A DNA stretch of 64,000 nt from Streptomyces roseoverticillatus (GCF_000719265.1 NZ_JOFL01000008.1:62001-126000); one strand, 5' to 3'; shown: positions 8,291 through 16,845, counted from the first letter of the stretch. Notes: generated from the sequence alone by a model not told the origin. Numbers and translations are program-made.

Positions 8291-8941
8291 ATGAGGGGCG
8301 AACCCAGTTGCCCGAAGTGCGGTGGCCGGGTGCGAGCGCCCGGTCTCTTCGCCGACTCGTGGCAGTGCGACGTCCACGGCACGGTGCACCCTCTGCAGCC
8401 CGTCGTCCCGCCGAGCGTGGACGCGCTGGCCGTCGTCGTCAACCGCGCCCACGTGCCCGTGTGGATGCCCTGGCCGCTGCCCGTCGGCTGGCTGTTCACG
8501 GGCGTGGTCTGCGCGGGGGACGACCGCAGCGGCGGACGGGCCACCGCCGTCGCCTGCTCCGGGCCGAGCCCTCTCGGCGGCCCCGGCGAGCTGCTCCTGG
8601 TGGCCGAGGAGCTCGGCGTCGGCCTCGGCGCGCGCTACGCCGGCGTCGACGGCCCCGACCCCGGCCCCTACCTCCGCGTCGACCGCTCCCCGCACGCCAA
8701 GGTGCACGCCGCCGGCCGCCCCACGCCCCTCTGGCACGTCGAGGGCGCGCCCGAGGACCGGGCCGTCTTCGCGGGCGAGGCGCGGGGGCTGTGGCTGTGG
8801 GCCGTGGTCTGGCCGGAGCGGTCGGGACTCCTGATGTACGACGAGCTGGTCCTCACGGACCTGCGGGACGCGGGCGCGGAGGTCGACCTGCTTCCGTGCG
8901 GGGCGCTGTCGCCCCGCTTGCTGCCGCCGGCGGGGCGCTGA
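8291..8941 (+). CDS. DUF6758 zinc-ribbon protein
   Basis: A 216-aa protein starting MRGEPSCPKCGGRVRAPG, the conserved N-terminus of the Streptomyces DUF6758 family. The CPKC pair, a later Cys in WQCDVHG and the following His suggest a small zinc ribbon in the first 35 residues; the rest is a soluble domain rich in aromatic residues (WMPWPLPVGW, LWLWAVVWPERSG). No function is known. The ATG at 8291 is preferred because it matches the family start, with GGGAGG 13 bases upstream; a TTG at 8282 is the alternative. It lies 74 bp after the SUFU gene on the same strand, so they may be cotranscribed. Confidence 0.78.
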   Translation: MRGEPSCPKCGGRVRAPGLFADSWQCDVHGTVHPLQPVVPPSVDALAVVVNRAHVPVWMPWPLPVGWLFTGVVCAGDDRSGGRATAVACSGPSPLGGPGELLLVAEELGVGLGARYAGVDGPDPGPYLRVDRSPHAKVHAAGRPTPLWHVEGAPEDRAVFAGEARGLWLWAVVWPERSGLLMYDELVLTDLRDAGAEVDLLPCGALSPRLLPPAGR

Positions 8942-9469
8942 ATCACAGCCGTGGGGGCTGCGGATGCCTGTCGTTCCGCCGGACCCTCGCCGCAGGGGCG
9001 CTGCGCCGTGGCGGCGGGCTTTCCTCTCCGCTGCCACGGCGGTGAAGATCCGCCGTGCGGGCCCCGGCCCCCCCCGGCCCTGCTGCCGTCAGCCGGCGGC
9101 CGGCCCTTGTCCGCCGCGTCGGTGATCCGCCACGGCGGAGGTGTCCGGCGGGGTGCGGTACGAGCTCAGGCGGGCTCGGCACCGCCGCGTTCCGCCGTTG
9201 TGGCGGATCACCATCACGGCGGATGAAGGGGCTGCCCGGGCCGGGCGCCACCGGGGTCCGCCGCCGTGGTCGCTCGCCGCTGCGGCGGATGGGCTGGGCG
9301 GCCGGGCCGCGGCCTGCGGGTGCGGCGGATGGGCGGGTGGTGCCCCCTGGGGGCAGACCGGCGGGCGGGCGCCGTGTCCTGGTCGCGGGCCCTACGGGCC
9401 CGGACCGCCGCTTCGGGCCGGTTATCCTGAACCGGTCCCGTTTCGTCTGCCGCCGTGAGGAGCCGTGTC
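8942..9469. repeat. 528-bp gap with clustered ATCCGCC/GGCGGAT motifs and hairpins
   Basis: No credible gene is seen between the DUF6758 and PHP genes. The gap holds two ATCCGCC (9048, 9125) and four GGCGGAT (9202, 9218, 9284, 9324) heptamers, which are reverse complements. Several form perfect hairpins: cacggcgg/ccgccgtg (9035-9057), tccgcc/ggcgga with a 2-nt spacer (9126-9139) and tccgcc/ggcgga with a 5-nt loop (9191-9207). The spacing is irregular, so this is not a simple tandem array. A ttatcct sequence at 9422 is a plausible -10 element for the PHP gene. It may be a cluster of regulator sites or decayed palindromic repeats. Confidence 0.6.
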
Positions 9470-10333
9470 GTGCGCATCGACCTGCACACCCACTCCACGG
9501 CCTCCGACGGCACCGACACCCCCGCCGAGCTGGTCCGCAACGCGGCCGCCGCCGGGCTGGACGTCGTGGCGCTCACCGACCACGACGGCGTCGGCGGCCA
9601 CGCCGAGGCCGTCGCGGCGCTCCCCGCAGGCCTGACCCTGGTCATGGGCGCGGAGCTGTCCTGCAGGCTCCCGGGCCCGGACGGCTTCAGCGTGCACATG
9701 CTGGCCTACCTCTTCGACCCGCTGGAGCCCGGCCTGGCCCGCGAGCGGGACCTCGTCCGCGACGACCGCGTGCCCCGCGCCCGCGCCATGGTCACCAAGC
9801 TCAACGAGCTCGGCGTGCCCGTCACGTGGGAGCGCGTCGCGCAGATCGCCGGCGACGGCGCCGTCGGGCGGCCGCACGTGGCCACCGCGATGGTCGAGCT
9901 GGGCGTCGTGCCCAGCGTGTCCGACGCCTTCACCTCCGAGTGGCTCGCCGGCGACGGCCGCGCCTTCGTCGAGAAGCACGAGCTGGATCCGTTCGACGCG
10001 ATCCGCCTGGTCAAGGCGGCCGGCGGCGTCACCGTCCTCGCGCACCCGTTCGCGTTCAAGCGCGGCAACTGCGTCTCCGAGAGCGCGATAGCCGAGCTGG
10101 CCTCGGCCGGGCTCGACGGCATCGAGGTCGACCACATGGACCACGACGCCCCCACCCGTGCCCGGCTGCGCGGCCTCGCCGCCGACCTCTCCCTGCTGAC
10201 CACCGGTTCCAGCGACTACCACGGCAGCCGCAAGACCTGTTCGCTCGGCGAATTCACGACCGATCCGGAAATCTACGGCGAGATCACGCGCCGGGCCACG
10301 GGCGCGTTCCCCGTCCCCGGCGCCGGCGGCTGA
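9470..10333 (+). CDS. PHP-domain phosphoesterase (RNase AM/YciV-like)
   Basis: A 287-aa cytosolic metal-dependent phosphoesterase. The PHP signature is complete: IDLHTHSTASDG at the N-terminus, LTDHDG at about residue 40, ELSC near 62, VLAHPF in the middle and GSSDYHG near the C-terminus supply the His/Asp/Glu ligands for the metal cluster. Related proteins hydrolyse nucleoside 3',5'-bisphosphate or trim RNA 5' ends; which applies here is not decided. The GTG at 9470 follows a GAGGAG site at good spacing and places the catalytic IDLHTHS motif at residue 3, as usual. A shorter upstream GTG at 9455 overlaps that ribosome site and is rejected. Confidence 0.9.
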   Translation: MRIDLHTHSTASDGTDTPAELVRNAAAAGLDVVALTDHDGVGGHAEAVAALPAGLTLVMGAELSCRLPGPDGFSVHMLAYLFDPLEPGLARERDLVRDDRVPRARAMVTKLNELGVPVTWERVAQIAGDGAVGRPHVATAMVELGVVPSVSDAFTSEWLAGDGRAFVEKHELDPFDAIRLVKAAGGVTVLAHPFAFKRGNCVSESAIAELASAGLDGIEVDHMDHDAPTRARLRGLAADLSLLTTGSSDYHGSRKTCSLGEFTTDPEIYGEITRRATGAFPVPGAGG

Positions 10334-10498
10334 CCGCACCCCCTCTTCCGGGTCCGGTCGCGTCCGCACATCCCCATCCCCCGTGATGCCGTGCGCGGGT
10401 GACCGCGCCCGTACGCCCCCGCCCGCGCCGCCGTACGCCCGTACGCACTGACGGGCGTTCCGCACCTGCTCGCACCACCACTCCCGCAAGGCTCACCT

Positions 10499-11104
10499 GT
10501 GTTCGACTTCGCCGTCTTCGGCTCCCTCTTCCTCACCCTGTTCGTGATCATGGACCCGCCCGGGATCACGCCGATCTTCCTCGCCCTCACCTCCGGCCGC
10601 CCGGCCAAGGTCCAGCGCCGCATGGCCTGGCAGGCGGCCGCCGTCGCCTTCGGCGTGATCACCGTCTTCGGCATCTGCGGCCAGCAGATCCTGGACTACC
10701 TGCACATCACCACGCCGGCGCTGATGATCGCGGGTGGTCTGCTCCTGCTGCTGATCGCGCTGGACCTGCTCACGGGCAAGTCGGAGGAGCCGACGCAGAC
10801 CAAGGACGTCAACGTGGCGCTCGTGCCGCTCGGCATGCCGCTGCTCGCCGGGCCGGGAGCGATCGTCTCGGTGATCCTCGCCGTGCAGCACGCGGACTCG
10901 GCCGGCGCGCAGATCTCGGTGTGGGCGGCGATCGCCGCGATGCACGTCGTGCTGTGGCTCGTGATGCGCTACTCGCTGCTGATCATCCGGGTGATCAAGG
11001 ACGGCGGCGTGGTGCTGGTGACGCGGCTCGCGGGCATGATGCTCTCGGCGCTGGCCGTCCAGCAGATCATCAACGGCATCACGCAGGTGATCGACGCCAG
11101 GTGA
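10499..11104 (+). CDS. MarC-family integral membrane protein
   Basis: A 201-aa protein of the MarC/UPF0056 family with six predicted transmembrane helices (about residues 5-25, 45-65, 70-90, 110-130, 145-165, 180-200) and the family hallmark MDPPGITPIFLAL in the first helix-loop. Despite the name, involvement in multiple antibiotic resistance has been refuted for E. coli MarC, and the role is unknown. The GTG start has no strong ribosome site. It stands 165 bp after the PHP gene and is followed by a strong terminator. Confidence 0.9.
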   Translation: MFDFAVFGSLFLTLFVIMDPPGITPIFLALTSGRPAKVQRRMAWQAAAVAFGVITVFGICGQQILDYLHITTPALMIAGGLLLLLIALDLLTGKSEEPTQTKDVNVALVPLGMPLLAGPGAIVSVILAVQHADSAGAQISVWAAIAAMHVVLWLVMRYSLLIIRVIKDGGVVLVTRLAGMMLSALAVQQIINGITQVIDAR

Positions 11105-11136
11105 CGCGCGCCGCGCCGAGCGGTCGCACATGCGAC

Positions 11137-11171
11137 GACACCCCCGTACGGACCGTCCGTACGGGGGTGTC
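11137..11171. terminator. Strong 16-bp stem terminator after marC-like gene
   Basis: A perfect inverted repeat: gacacccccgtacgga at 11137-11152 pairs with 11156-11171 around a 3-nt loop. It lies between the convergent MarC gene and the 50-codon gene at 11196-11348, so it can serve both. There is no long T-tract, as is common in Streptomyces. Confidence 0.85.
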
Positions 11172-11195
11172 GCTGTTCGCGAAGGAGCGTCGGCG

Positions 11196-11348
11196 CTACT
11201 GTGCCGCGGAGGCGGCCGGGCGGATATAGATGCGCTGACCCGTCGAAGCGGCCTGCTGCACGATCCGGTTGACGGAGGCGGCGTCCACGACGGTGCTGTC
11301 CACGGCGGTGCCGTTGACGTCGTCCAGGCGCATGATTTCGAAGCGCAC
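11196..11348 (-). CDS. Small (50-aa) conserved-looking protein
   Basis: A short frame on the minus strand encodes 50 residues beginning MRFEIMRLDDVNGTAVDSTV and ending near RIYIRPAASAAQ. Support: a GTG start with a GGGAG site 7-8 bases upstream, strongly coding-like third positions throughout, a strong convergent terminator just past the stop, and resemblance (from memory) to a short peptide annotated in many Streptomyces. The predicted order is strand-turn-helix-strand (VVDAASVNRIVQQAA helix), a compact globular fold. No function is known. It diverges from the NYN-domain gene across a 215-bp AT-richer promoter region. Confidence 0.78.
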   Translation of the reverse strand: MRFEIMRLDDVNGTAVDSTVVDAASVNRIVQQAASTGQRIYIRPAASAAQ

Positions 11349-11427
11349 GGCTTCTCCCTTCGTCTGATCCTCCTGAGGAGAACTTCATGGCTGACGGAAC
11401 GCGCCGCGTCCGTGGGGCGCGTTCCGT

Positions 11428-11510
11428 AGGGGTACAACGAGGTTACCCCTGCAAACATTCCCTACGCTAAGGAAATTTTTAACATGGCTAAGAATTGTTA
11501 AATCCGTGTA
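11428..11510. promoter_or_regulatory. AT-rich divergent promoter region with small inverted repeat
   Basis: The space between the 50-aa gene and the NYN gene has an imperfect inverted repeat (aggggta at 11428-11434, tacccct at 11444-11450) followed by the most AT-rich stretch of this part of the window (about 11465-11500, with aaatttttaac and aattgttaaat). This is typical of a divergent promoter region; the repeat could be an operator. No matching -35/-10 pair was certain. Confidence 0.45.
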
Positions 11511-11563
11511 ACGGAACGCGTTGTTGACGTAACCGCCTGTGTGCAACCGAACGAGACGACACC

Positions 11564-12526
11564 ATGACGGAACCTTCCGAGCAGCAGTCCCCGAAGCGCG
11601 AGCAGTCTCCCGAGCAGTCCCCTGAGCACCTGCACGCGATCGCCGCCGCCATCCAGCGCACCAACGACCTCCTCACGCGCGTGCTGGCCGAGGTCGCCAC
11701 CACCCCCTCCACCCACGCGATCTTCGTCGACGCCGGCTACGTGTACGCGGCCGCCGGGCGCCTCGTCGCCGGCACCGAGGACCGGCGCTCCTTCGATCTC
11801 GACGCCGAAGGGCTGATCGAGGCCTTCATCGACAAGGCGCGCACGATCTTCCCCGACAGCCGGCTGCTGCGCGTCTACTGGTACGACGGCGCCCGCCGCC
11901 GTATCCACACCACCGAGCAGCAGCGCATCGCCGAGCTCCCCGACGTCAAGGTCCGCCTCGGCAACCTCAACGCCAACAACCAGCAGAAGGGCGTCGACTC
12001 CCTCATCCGCACCGACCTCGAATCGCTCGCCCGCCACCGGGCCATCAGCGACGCGGCCCTCATCGGCGGCGACGAGGACCTCGTCTCGGCCGTCGAGGCC
12101 GCCCAGGGCTACGGCGCCCGCGTCCACCTGTGGGGCATCGAGCCGGCCGGCGGGCGCAACCAGGCCGAGCCGCTGCTGTGGGAGGTCGACAGCCAGCGCA
12201 CCTTCGACCTCGACTTCTGCAAGCCGTACGTCACCCGGCGCACCGTGTACGAGGCGCACGCCGACGGCGCCCTCGCCGGCCGGCCCGCGCCCGGCCGCGA
12301 CGACGTGCGGTTCGTCGGCGCCCAGGTCGCGGCCCAGTGGCTGGCCTCGCGCGGCCGCGACACCGTCGCCGAACTGCTGCCCGGCCATCCCATCCTGCCC
12401 GGCGCCGTCGACCAGGAGCTCCTCGTCGAGGCCGAAGCGCTGCTCGGACTCTCCCTGCGCGGGCACGCGGACCTGCGGCGGGCCCTCCGGGACGGCTTCT
12501 GGGACCACTTGCACACCCAGCTCTGA
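11564..12526 (+). CDS. NYN-domain (PIN-like) putative RNase
   Basis: A 320-aa cytosolic protein. After about 35 low-complexity residues rich in Ser/Pro/Gln, an NYN domain spans about residues 45-190, with FVDAGYVY supplying the first acidic residue of the PIN-like metal site, KGVDSLIRTDL the second and ALIGGDEDLVSAVE the third and fourth. These acidic residues are the expected catalytic centre for RNA cleavage. The C-terminal 110 residues (around WLASRGRDTVAELL and the helical end) form an extra domain of unknown role. The ATG is preceded by an AT-rich promoter region shared with the divergent 50-aa gene. Confidence 0.87.
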   Translation: MTEPSEQQSPKREQSPEQSPEHLHAIAAAIQRTNDLLTRVLAEVATTPSTHAIFVDAGYVYAAAGRLVAGTEDRRSFDLDAEGLIEAFIDKARTIFPDSRLLRVYWYDGARRRIHTTEQQRIAELPDVKVRLGNLNANNQQKGVDSLIRTDLESLARHRAISDAALIGGDEDLVSAVEAAQGYGARVHLWGIEPAGGRNQAEPLLWEVDSQRTFDLDFCKPYVTRRTVYEAHADGALAGRPAPGRDDVRFVGAQVAAQWLASRGRDTVAELLPGHPILPGAVDQELLVEAEALLGLSLRGHADLRRALRDGFWDHLHTQL

Positions 12527-12705
12527 TCCGCACCCGATCCGGCCCGGCTTCCCTCGGATGGGATCAACTGCGGGGGGAACGCGCGTGCCGGAATGCATAC
12601 GGGGAAGCCGAGTGGAACCCTGACAGGGGCCGCGGCCCACCGGCCCGGCCACCCCCGACGGGGACCCCTGACCCGCAATCCGGAACAGAAACGAGGCGAT
12701 CGGCC

Positions 12706-13488
12706 ATGTCGCTCACTGACCGTGCCGTGCCCGGAGCACCATGCTGGGTGAGCCTGCTGACCGGCGACCTCGCCGGAGCACAGGCCTTCTACGGCGCTGT
12801 CATGGGCTGGACCTTCCGCCGCGGCAGCTTCGGGGAGGACTTCTCCGTCGCCCTCTCCGACGGCAGGCCCGTCGCCGGCATCGGCAACATCGCCCGCCGC
12901 ATGGGCGTGCCCGTCTCCTGGACCTCCTACTTCGCCGTCGAGGACGCCGACGTGACCGCCGCCCGCATCCGCGAGCGCAGCGCCACCGTCGCCGTCGGCC
13001 CCCTCTCCGTCGGCCCCGGCCGCGCCGCCCTGGCCGCCGACCCCGCCGGAGCCGTCTTCGGCTTCTGGGAGGGCAGGACCCTGCGCGAGTGGCAGATCGG
13101 CCGGCTGGGCGCCCCCGCCTGGCTGGAGCTGCGCACCCGCGACGCGTTCGCCTCCGCCATCTTCTACGGCGAGGTCTTCGAATGGGCCACGGGGCGGCCC
13201 GACCGCTGCGAGGTCCGCTACGAGGACGAGGCCGTCATGGTGCGGTCCGGCGGCCGCACCGTGGCCTGCCTGCGCGGCGGCGCCATCGAAGCCGCCCCCG
13301 ACCCGCAGATCCGGCCGCGCTGGCACGTCTACTTCTACGTCGACGACGTGGAGAAGGCCGCCGAGTCCGCGCTCGCGGCCGGCGGCACGGTGGCCGCCGA
13401 GCCGGGGGAGTCGGAGGTGGGGCGCGAAGCGACCCTGCGCGACCCGGACGGCGGGCTCTTCACGGTCACCACCGGTTCACGGAGCTGA
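12706..13488 (+). CDS. VOC-family protein with two glyoxalase-like halves
   Basis: A 260-aa protein made of two vicinal-oxygen-chelate modules, about residues 8-125 and 130-255, each with the beta-alpha-beta-beta-beta pattern; the first begins with WVSLLTGDLAGAQAFYGAVM and the second with WLELRTRDAFASAIFYGEVF. Such proteins are dioxygenases, glyoxalase relatives or antibiotic-binding resistance proteins; the substrate cannot be told. The frame is open upstream, but the ATG at 12706 matches the domain start. It converges with the alpha/beta hydrolase gene, with 3 bp between the stops. Confidence 0.85.
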   Translation: MSLTDRAVPGAPCWVSLLTGDLAGAQAFYGAVMGWTFRRGSFGEDFSVALSDGRPVAGIGNIARRMGVPVSWTSYFAVEDADVTAARIRERSATVAVGPLSVGPGRAALAADPAGAVFGFWEGRTLREWQIGRLGAPAWLELRTRDAFASAIFYGEVFEWATGRPDRCEVRYEDEAVMVRSGGRTVACLRGGAIEAAPDPQIRPRWHVYFYVDDVEKAAESALAAGGTVAAEPGESEVGREATLRDPDGGLFTVTTGSRS

Positions 13489-13491
13489 CGC

Positions 13492-14352
13492 TCAGCCCCG
13501 GCCGGACAGCTCCCAGAAGCGGACCAGCGCCTCGGCCGTGGGCCCCGGCCGCTCGGCGTTCGGCGAATGCTCGGCGCCCTGGACGACCGTACGGACCGCG
13601 GACAGCTCCTTCGCCATCGCGTCCATCGACGGCACGGGCCACGCGTAGTCCACGGCCCCGGAGAGGACGTGCTTGGGCAGCGGCACCGCGGCCAGCTCCG
13701 GCGTACGGTCCGGCTCGGACGTCAACTGCCGGCCCGTCGCCATCAGTTGCTCGGGCACCGTCGCCATCCAGCGGTGGCGCAGGAACGCGTCCAGCTCCGG
13801 CGGGGCGGGCGCGGCCGGGGCGCTTTCCGCGTCCGCCCTGCGCATCTCCAGCCACACCGCGCCCATGTCGTACGCGCCGAGCGCCGCGATCAGGCGCCGC
13901 GTGCGCTCCTGCTGCGGTGCGGAGATCGCGGCCGGGCCGCAGCTCATGAGGGTCAGCGACCGGAACGGGGACGCGTCGGCCAGCACCGCGGCGCGGGAGA
14001 TCAGCCCTCCGAGCGAATGCCCCAGCAGGTGCACGCCGCCGCCGACGGCCGCCGCCTGGGCGAGCACGTCCTCAGCCAATTCGGTCTGGGCGTACGCCGC
14101 CTCGTCGCGCGGCCCCTCGGTCTCGTGCTGCCCGCGCCCGTCCACGGCCACGGCCCGGTAACCGGCCGCCGTGATCGGCTCCAGCAGCGCGATGAAGTCC
14201 TCCTTGCTGCCGGTGAAGCCCGGCACGAGCAGGACGGTGCCGCGTGGGGGAGCGGTGGGCCGGGCGTCGTGCACGGCGAACTCCCCGCGGGGGGTGGAGA
14301 GCCGGTGGGCGCGGGCGCACGGGGGCAAGGTGAGGAAGGGGGGCCTGCTCAT
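13492..14352 (-). CDS. Alpha/beta hydrolase
   Basis: A 286-aa soluble alpha/beta hydrolase. The oxyanion segment is VPGFTGSK, the nucleophile elbow is GHSLGG (Ser near residue 115), and the C-terminal EHSP segment should supply the catalytic His, with an acid in the preceding SGAVDYAWP region. There is no signal peptide. The substrate is unknown. The cap region between about residues 150 and 205 is Ala/Pro rich. It overlaps nothing but converges with the VOC gene almost stop-to-stop. Confidence 0.87.
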   Translation of the reverse strand: MSRPPFLTLPPCARAHRLSTPRGEFAVHDARPTAPPRGTVLLVPGFTGSKEDFIALLEPITAAGYRAVAVDGRGQHETEGPRDEAAYAQTELAEDVLAQAAAVGGGVHLLGHSLGGLISRAAVLADASPFRSLTLMSCGPAAISAPQQERTRRLIAALGAYDMGAVWLEMRRADAESAPAAPAPPELDAFLRHRWMATVPEQLMATGRQLTSEPDRTPELAAVPLPKHVLSGAVDYAWPVPSMDAMAKELSAVRTVVQGAEHSPNAERPGPTAEALVRFWELSGRG

Positions 14353-14503
14353 GGCACGAGGCTAACGCGGGGCGTTGCGGGGGAGCGGGCCGGGCGCAGC
14401 CCGGGAAACGGTGAAAGGGCGGGACCGGGGCATGACATCCGCCGCCGCGGCGAGTAACCCCCACCGGCGGGGCCGGCGGTGCCGAGCCGACCCGAGCGAC
14501 GGC

Positions 14504-14543
14504 GAAGGCCGGTCACCCCACGAGCGTGGGGTGACCGGCCTTC
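14504..14543. terminator. 17-bp perfect stem terminator between hydrolase gene and helicase gene
   Basis: gaaggccggtcacccca (14504-14520) pairs perfectly with 14527-14543 around a 6-nt loop. It ends the leftward DEAD-box helicase transcript. The likely natural stop of the helicase tail (14564-14566) lies just before it, while the shifted frame runs into the stem and stops at 14542. The adjacent 14430-14500 stretch resembles the 4.0-4.4 kb repeat. Confidence 0.88.
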
Positions 14544-16845
14544 ATCGCTCAGCGAACCGGCCGTCAGGCCTCCGTCGTGGCCTTCGCCTTGGGCGCGGCA
14601 GCCTTACGGGTGCGCTTCGGCTTCTCCGCGACCTCGGCGGTGTCGACAGCCTCGGCAACCTTCTTCGCAGCCGTCTTGCGGGTGCGCTTCGGCTTGACCT
14701 CGGCCTCGGCCACGGCCTCCACAGCTTCCGCCTTGGGCGCGGCAGCCTTGCGGGTGCGCTTCGGCTTGGCCTCGACGGCCTCGGCCGTGTCGACGGCTTC
14801 CACGGCCTTCTTGGCAGCCGTCTTGCGTGTGCGCTTGCACGGCCTTCTTGGCAGCCGTCTTGCGTGTGCGCTTGAGGGGCGGCCGCGGCCTTCTTGGCGC
14901 GGGTCCGGCGGGCCGGCTTGGCCGGAGCCTCGGCCTCGGCCGGCTCCTGGGCGGGAACCACCGGCGCGGCCTCGACGACCGGAGCCGTCTCGACGACCGG
15001 CACCGTCTCGGCGGCCACCACCGCGGCAGCGGCCTCCGGCTTCGCCGCACGGGTGCGACGGCGGCGCGGCTGGGCCGGGACCTCCGCGGCGGGCGCCGGG
15101 GCGGCGGCCTCGGCGGGGGCGACGGGCTCGGCGGTCACCACGGCCTCGGCGGCGACGGACGCCACCGCGGCCGAGCCGGCCCCGCCGCGCGTACGACGCC
15201 GGCGGCGCGGCTTCGCGGGAGTGGCCGGAGCCCCCTCCGCCACGGGAGCCGCAGCGGCGGGCGCTGCCGCGGCCTGCTCCGTGCCGAGCGCGGTCCCGCC
15301 GCGGGTGCGGCGGCGCTGGCGCGGCGTACGCGTACGGGCCGGGCGCTCCTCGGTCTCCTGACGCGGGCCACGGCCCCCGTCACGGCCCCCGTCACGACCC
15401 CGGTCACGACCGCCGCGGCCACCACGGCCGCCGGTCTCGCCGAGGTCCTCGATCTCCTCCGCGGCGAGCCCGGCGAGGGTCCGCTCGGAGCGCGGCAGTA
15501 TGCCCTTCGTGCCGGCGGGGATGCCGAGCGCCTCGTACAGGTGCGGGGACGTGGAGTACGTCTCCTCGGGCTCGTCGAAGGGCAGTTCCAGCGCCTTGTT
15601 GATGAGCTTCCAGCGCGGGATGTCGTCCCAGTCGACGAGGGTGACGGCCGTACCCGACTTGCCGGCGCGGCCGGTGCGGCCGATGCGGTGCAGGTAGGTC
15701 TTCTCGTCCTCGGGGGCCTGGTAGTTGATGACGTGGGTGACGTCGTCGACGTCGATGCCGCGGGCGGCGACGTCGGTGCAGACCAGGACGTCGACCTTGC
15801 CGTTGCGGAAGGCGCGCAGCGCCTGCTCGCGGGCGCCCTGGCCGAGGTCGCCGTGGACCGCGCCGGAGGCGAAGCCGCGGCGGGCCAGCTGGTCGGCGAT
15901 GTCCGCGGCGGTCCGCTTGGTGCGGCAGAAGATCATCGCGCGGTTGCGGCCCTCGGCCTGCAGGATGCGGGCGACCATCTCCGGCTTGTCCATATTGTGG
16001 GCGCGGAAGATGTGCTGCGCGATGTTGGCGACGGTCTGGCCCTCGCCGTCCGGCGAGGTGGCGCGGATGTGCGTGGGCTGCGACATGTAGCGACGGGCCA
16101 GGGAGATGACCGCGCCCGGCATGGTGGCCGAGAAGAGCATGGTCTGGCGCTTGGCCGGGAGCATCGTGATGATGCGCTCGACGTCGGGGAGGAAGCCGAG
16201 GTCGAGCATCTCGTCGGCCTCGTCCAGGACGAGGGACTTGACGTGCGCGAGGCTGAGCTTCTTCTGGCCGGCGAGGTCCAGCAGGCGGCCGGGCGTGCCG
16301 ACGATGACGTCGACGCCCTTCTTGAGGGCCTCGACCTGCGGCTCGTAGGCACGGCCGCCGTAGATGGCCTGGACGCGGACGTTGCGCACCTTGCCGGCGG
16401 TCAGGAGGTCGTTGGTGACCTGCTGGCACAGCTCACGGGTGGGGACGACGACGAGCGCCTGCGGGGCGTCGGTCAGTTGCTCGGGCTTCGCCCGGCCCGC
16501 CTCGACGTCCGCGGGGACGACGACGCGCTCCAGGAGCGGCAGGCCGAAGCCCAGCGTCTTGCCGGTGCCGGTCTTGGCCTGGCCGATGACGTCGGAGCCG
16601 GAGAGGGCCACCGGGAGCGTCATCTCCTGGATCGGAAAGGGGTGAACGATGCCGACGGCTTCGAGCGCTTCGGCCGTCTCGGGGAGGATTCCCAGGTCTC
16701 GGAAGGTCGAGGGGTTCGAGAGAGTGGACAGGATCTTGCCTCTTCTGTGAGACGCGGCGCTGGGCGGCGAAGGGGGTCGTACAAGGTCGTACGGACCGCG
16801 CCGGAGTACTGTCCGGCCTGGGGACGCCGGAAGGCGCGGGACCAC
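14542..16845 (-). CDS. DEAD-box RNA helicase with frameshifted basic C-terminal tail
   Basis: An ATP-dependent RNA helicase. All core motifs are present: Q-motif (FPIQEMTLP), AKTGTGKT, PTRELCQQV, TPGRLLDL, VLDEADEMLDLGF, LFSATMP and RIGRTGRAG. After the core come an RGG-like RGGRGGRDRGRDGGRDGGRG tract and a long Ala/Pro/Arg-rich tail with RRRRTRGG and RTRAKK blocks. At 14801-14874 a 37-bp tandem duplication disturbs the frame: the KPKRTRKTAAKK-type repeats expected at the end continue in another frame (14564-14803), while this frame reads an Arg/Pro-rich substitute and ends inside the terminator. The start is uncertain: GTG at 16845, a CTG at 16731 with AAGAGG ahead of it (just before the conserved LSTLSNPSTFRDLG), or an earlier ATG at 17031. 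Confidence 0.85.
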   Translation of the reverse strand: MVPRLPASPGRTVLRRGPYDLVRPPSPPSAASHRRGKILSTLSNPSTFRDLGILPETAEALEAVGIVHPFPIQEMTLPVALSGSDVIGQAKTGTGKTLGFGLPLLERVVVPADVEAGRAKPEQLTDAPQALVVVPTRELCQQVTNDLLTAGKVRNVRVQAIYGGRAYEPQVEALKKGVDVIVGTPGRLLDLAGQKKLSLAHVKSLVLDEADEMLDLGFLPDVERIITMLPAKRQTMLFSATMPGAVISLARRYMSQPTHIRATSPDGEGQTVANIAQHIFRAHNMDKPEMVARILQAEGRNRAMIFCRTKRTAADIADQLARRGFASGAVHGDLGQGAREQALRAFRNGKVDVLVCTDVAARGIDVDDVTHVINYQAPEDEKTYLHRIGRTGRAGKSGTAVTLVDWDDIPRWKLINKALELPFDEPEETYSTSPHLYEALGIPAGTKGILPRSERTLAGLAAEEIEDLGETGGRGGRGGRDRGRDGGRDGGRGPRQETEERPARTRTPRQRRRTRGGTALGTEQAAAAPAAAAPVAEGAPATPAKPRRRRRTRGGAGSAAVASVAAEAVVTAEPVAPAEAAAPAPAAEVPAQPRRRRTRAAKPEAAAAVVAAETVPVVETAPVVEAAPVVPAQEPAEAEAPAKPARRTRAKKAAAAPQAHTQDGCQEGRASAHARRLPRRPWKPSTRPRPSRPSRSAPARLPRPRRKLWRPWPRPRSSRSAPARRLRRRLPRLSTPPRSRRSRSAPVRLPRPRRRPRRRPDGRFAER
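14801..14874. repeat. 37-bp perfect tandem duplication inside the helicase tail
   Basis: Bases 14801-14837 are repeated exactly at 14838-14874. On the coding (minus) strand each unit reads as KRTRKTAAKKAV in the right phase. Because 37 is not a multiple of three, the two copies cannot both be read in that phase and the frame from the helicase core does not reach the downstream tail frame. This is either a genuine slippage duplication or a collapsed or mis-joined repeat in the assembly. Confidence 0.93.

Noticed and set aside
11130..11429. 99-aa plus-strand frame near the marC terminator
   Set aside because: Lies over the terminator and antisense to the better-supported 50-aa gene.
14564..14803. 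Separate 79-aa Lys/Ala-rich gene at the helicase end
   Set aside because: KPKRTRKTAAKK repeats are the expected C-terminal tail of the helicase in another frame; there is no ribosome site of its own.
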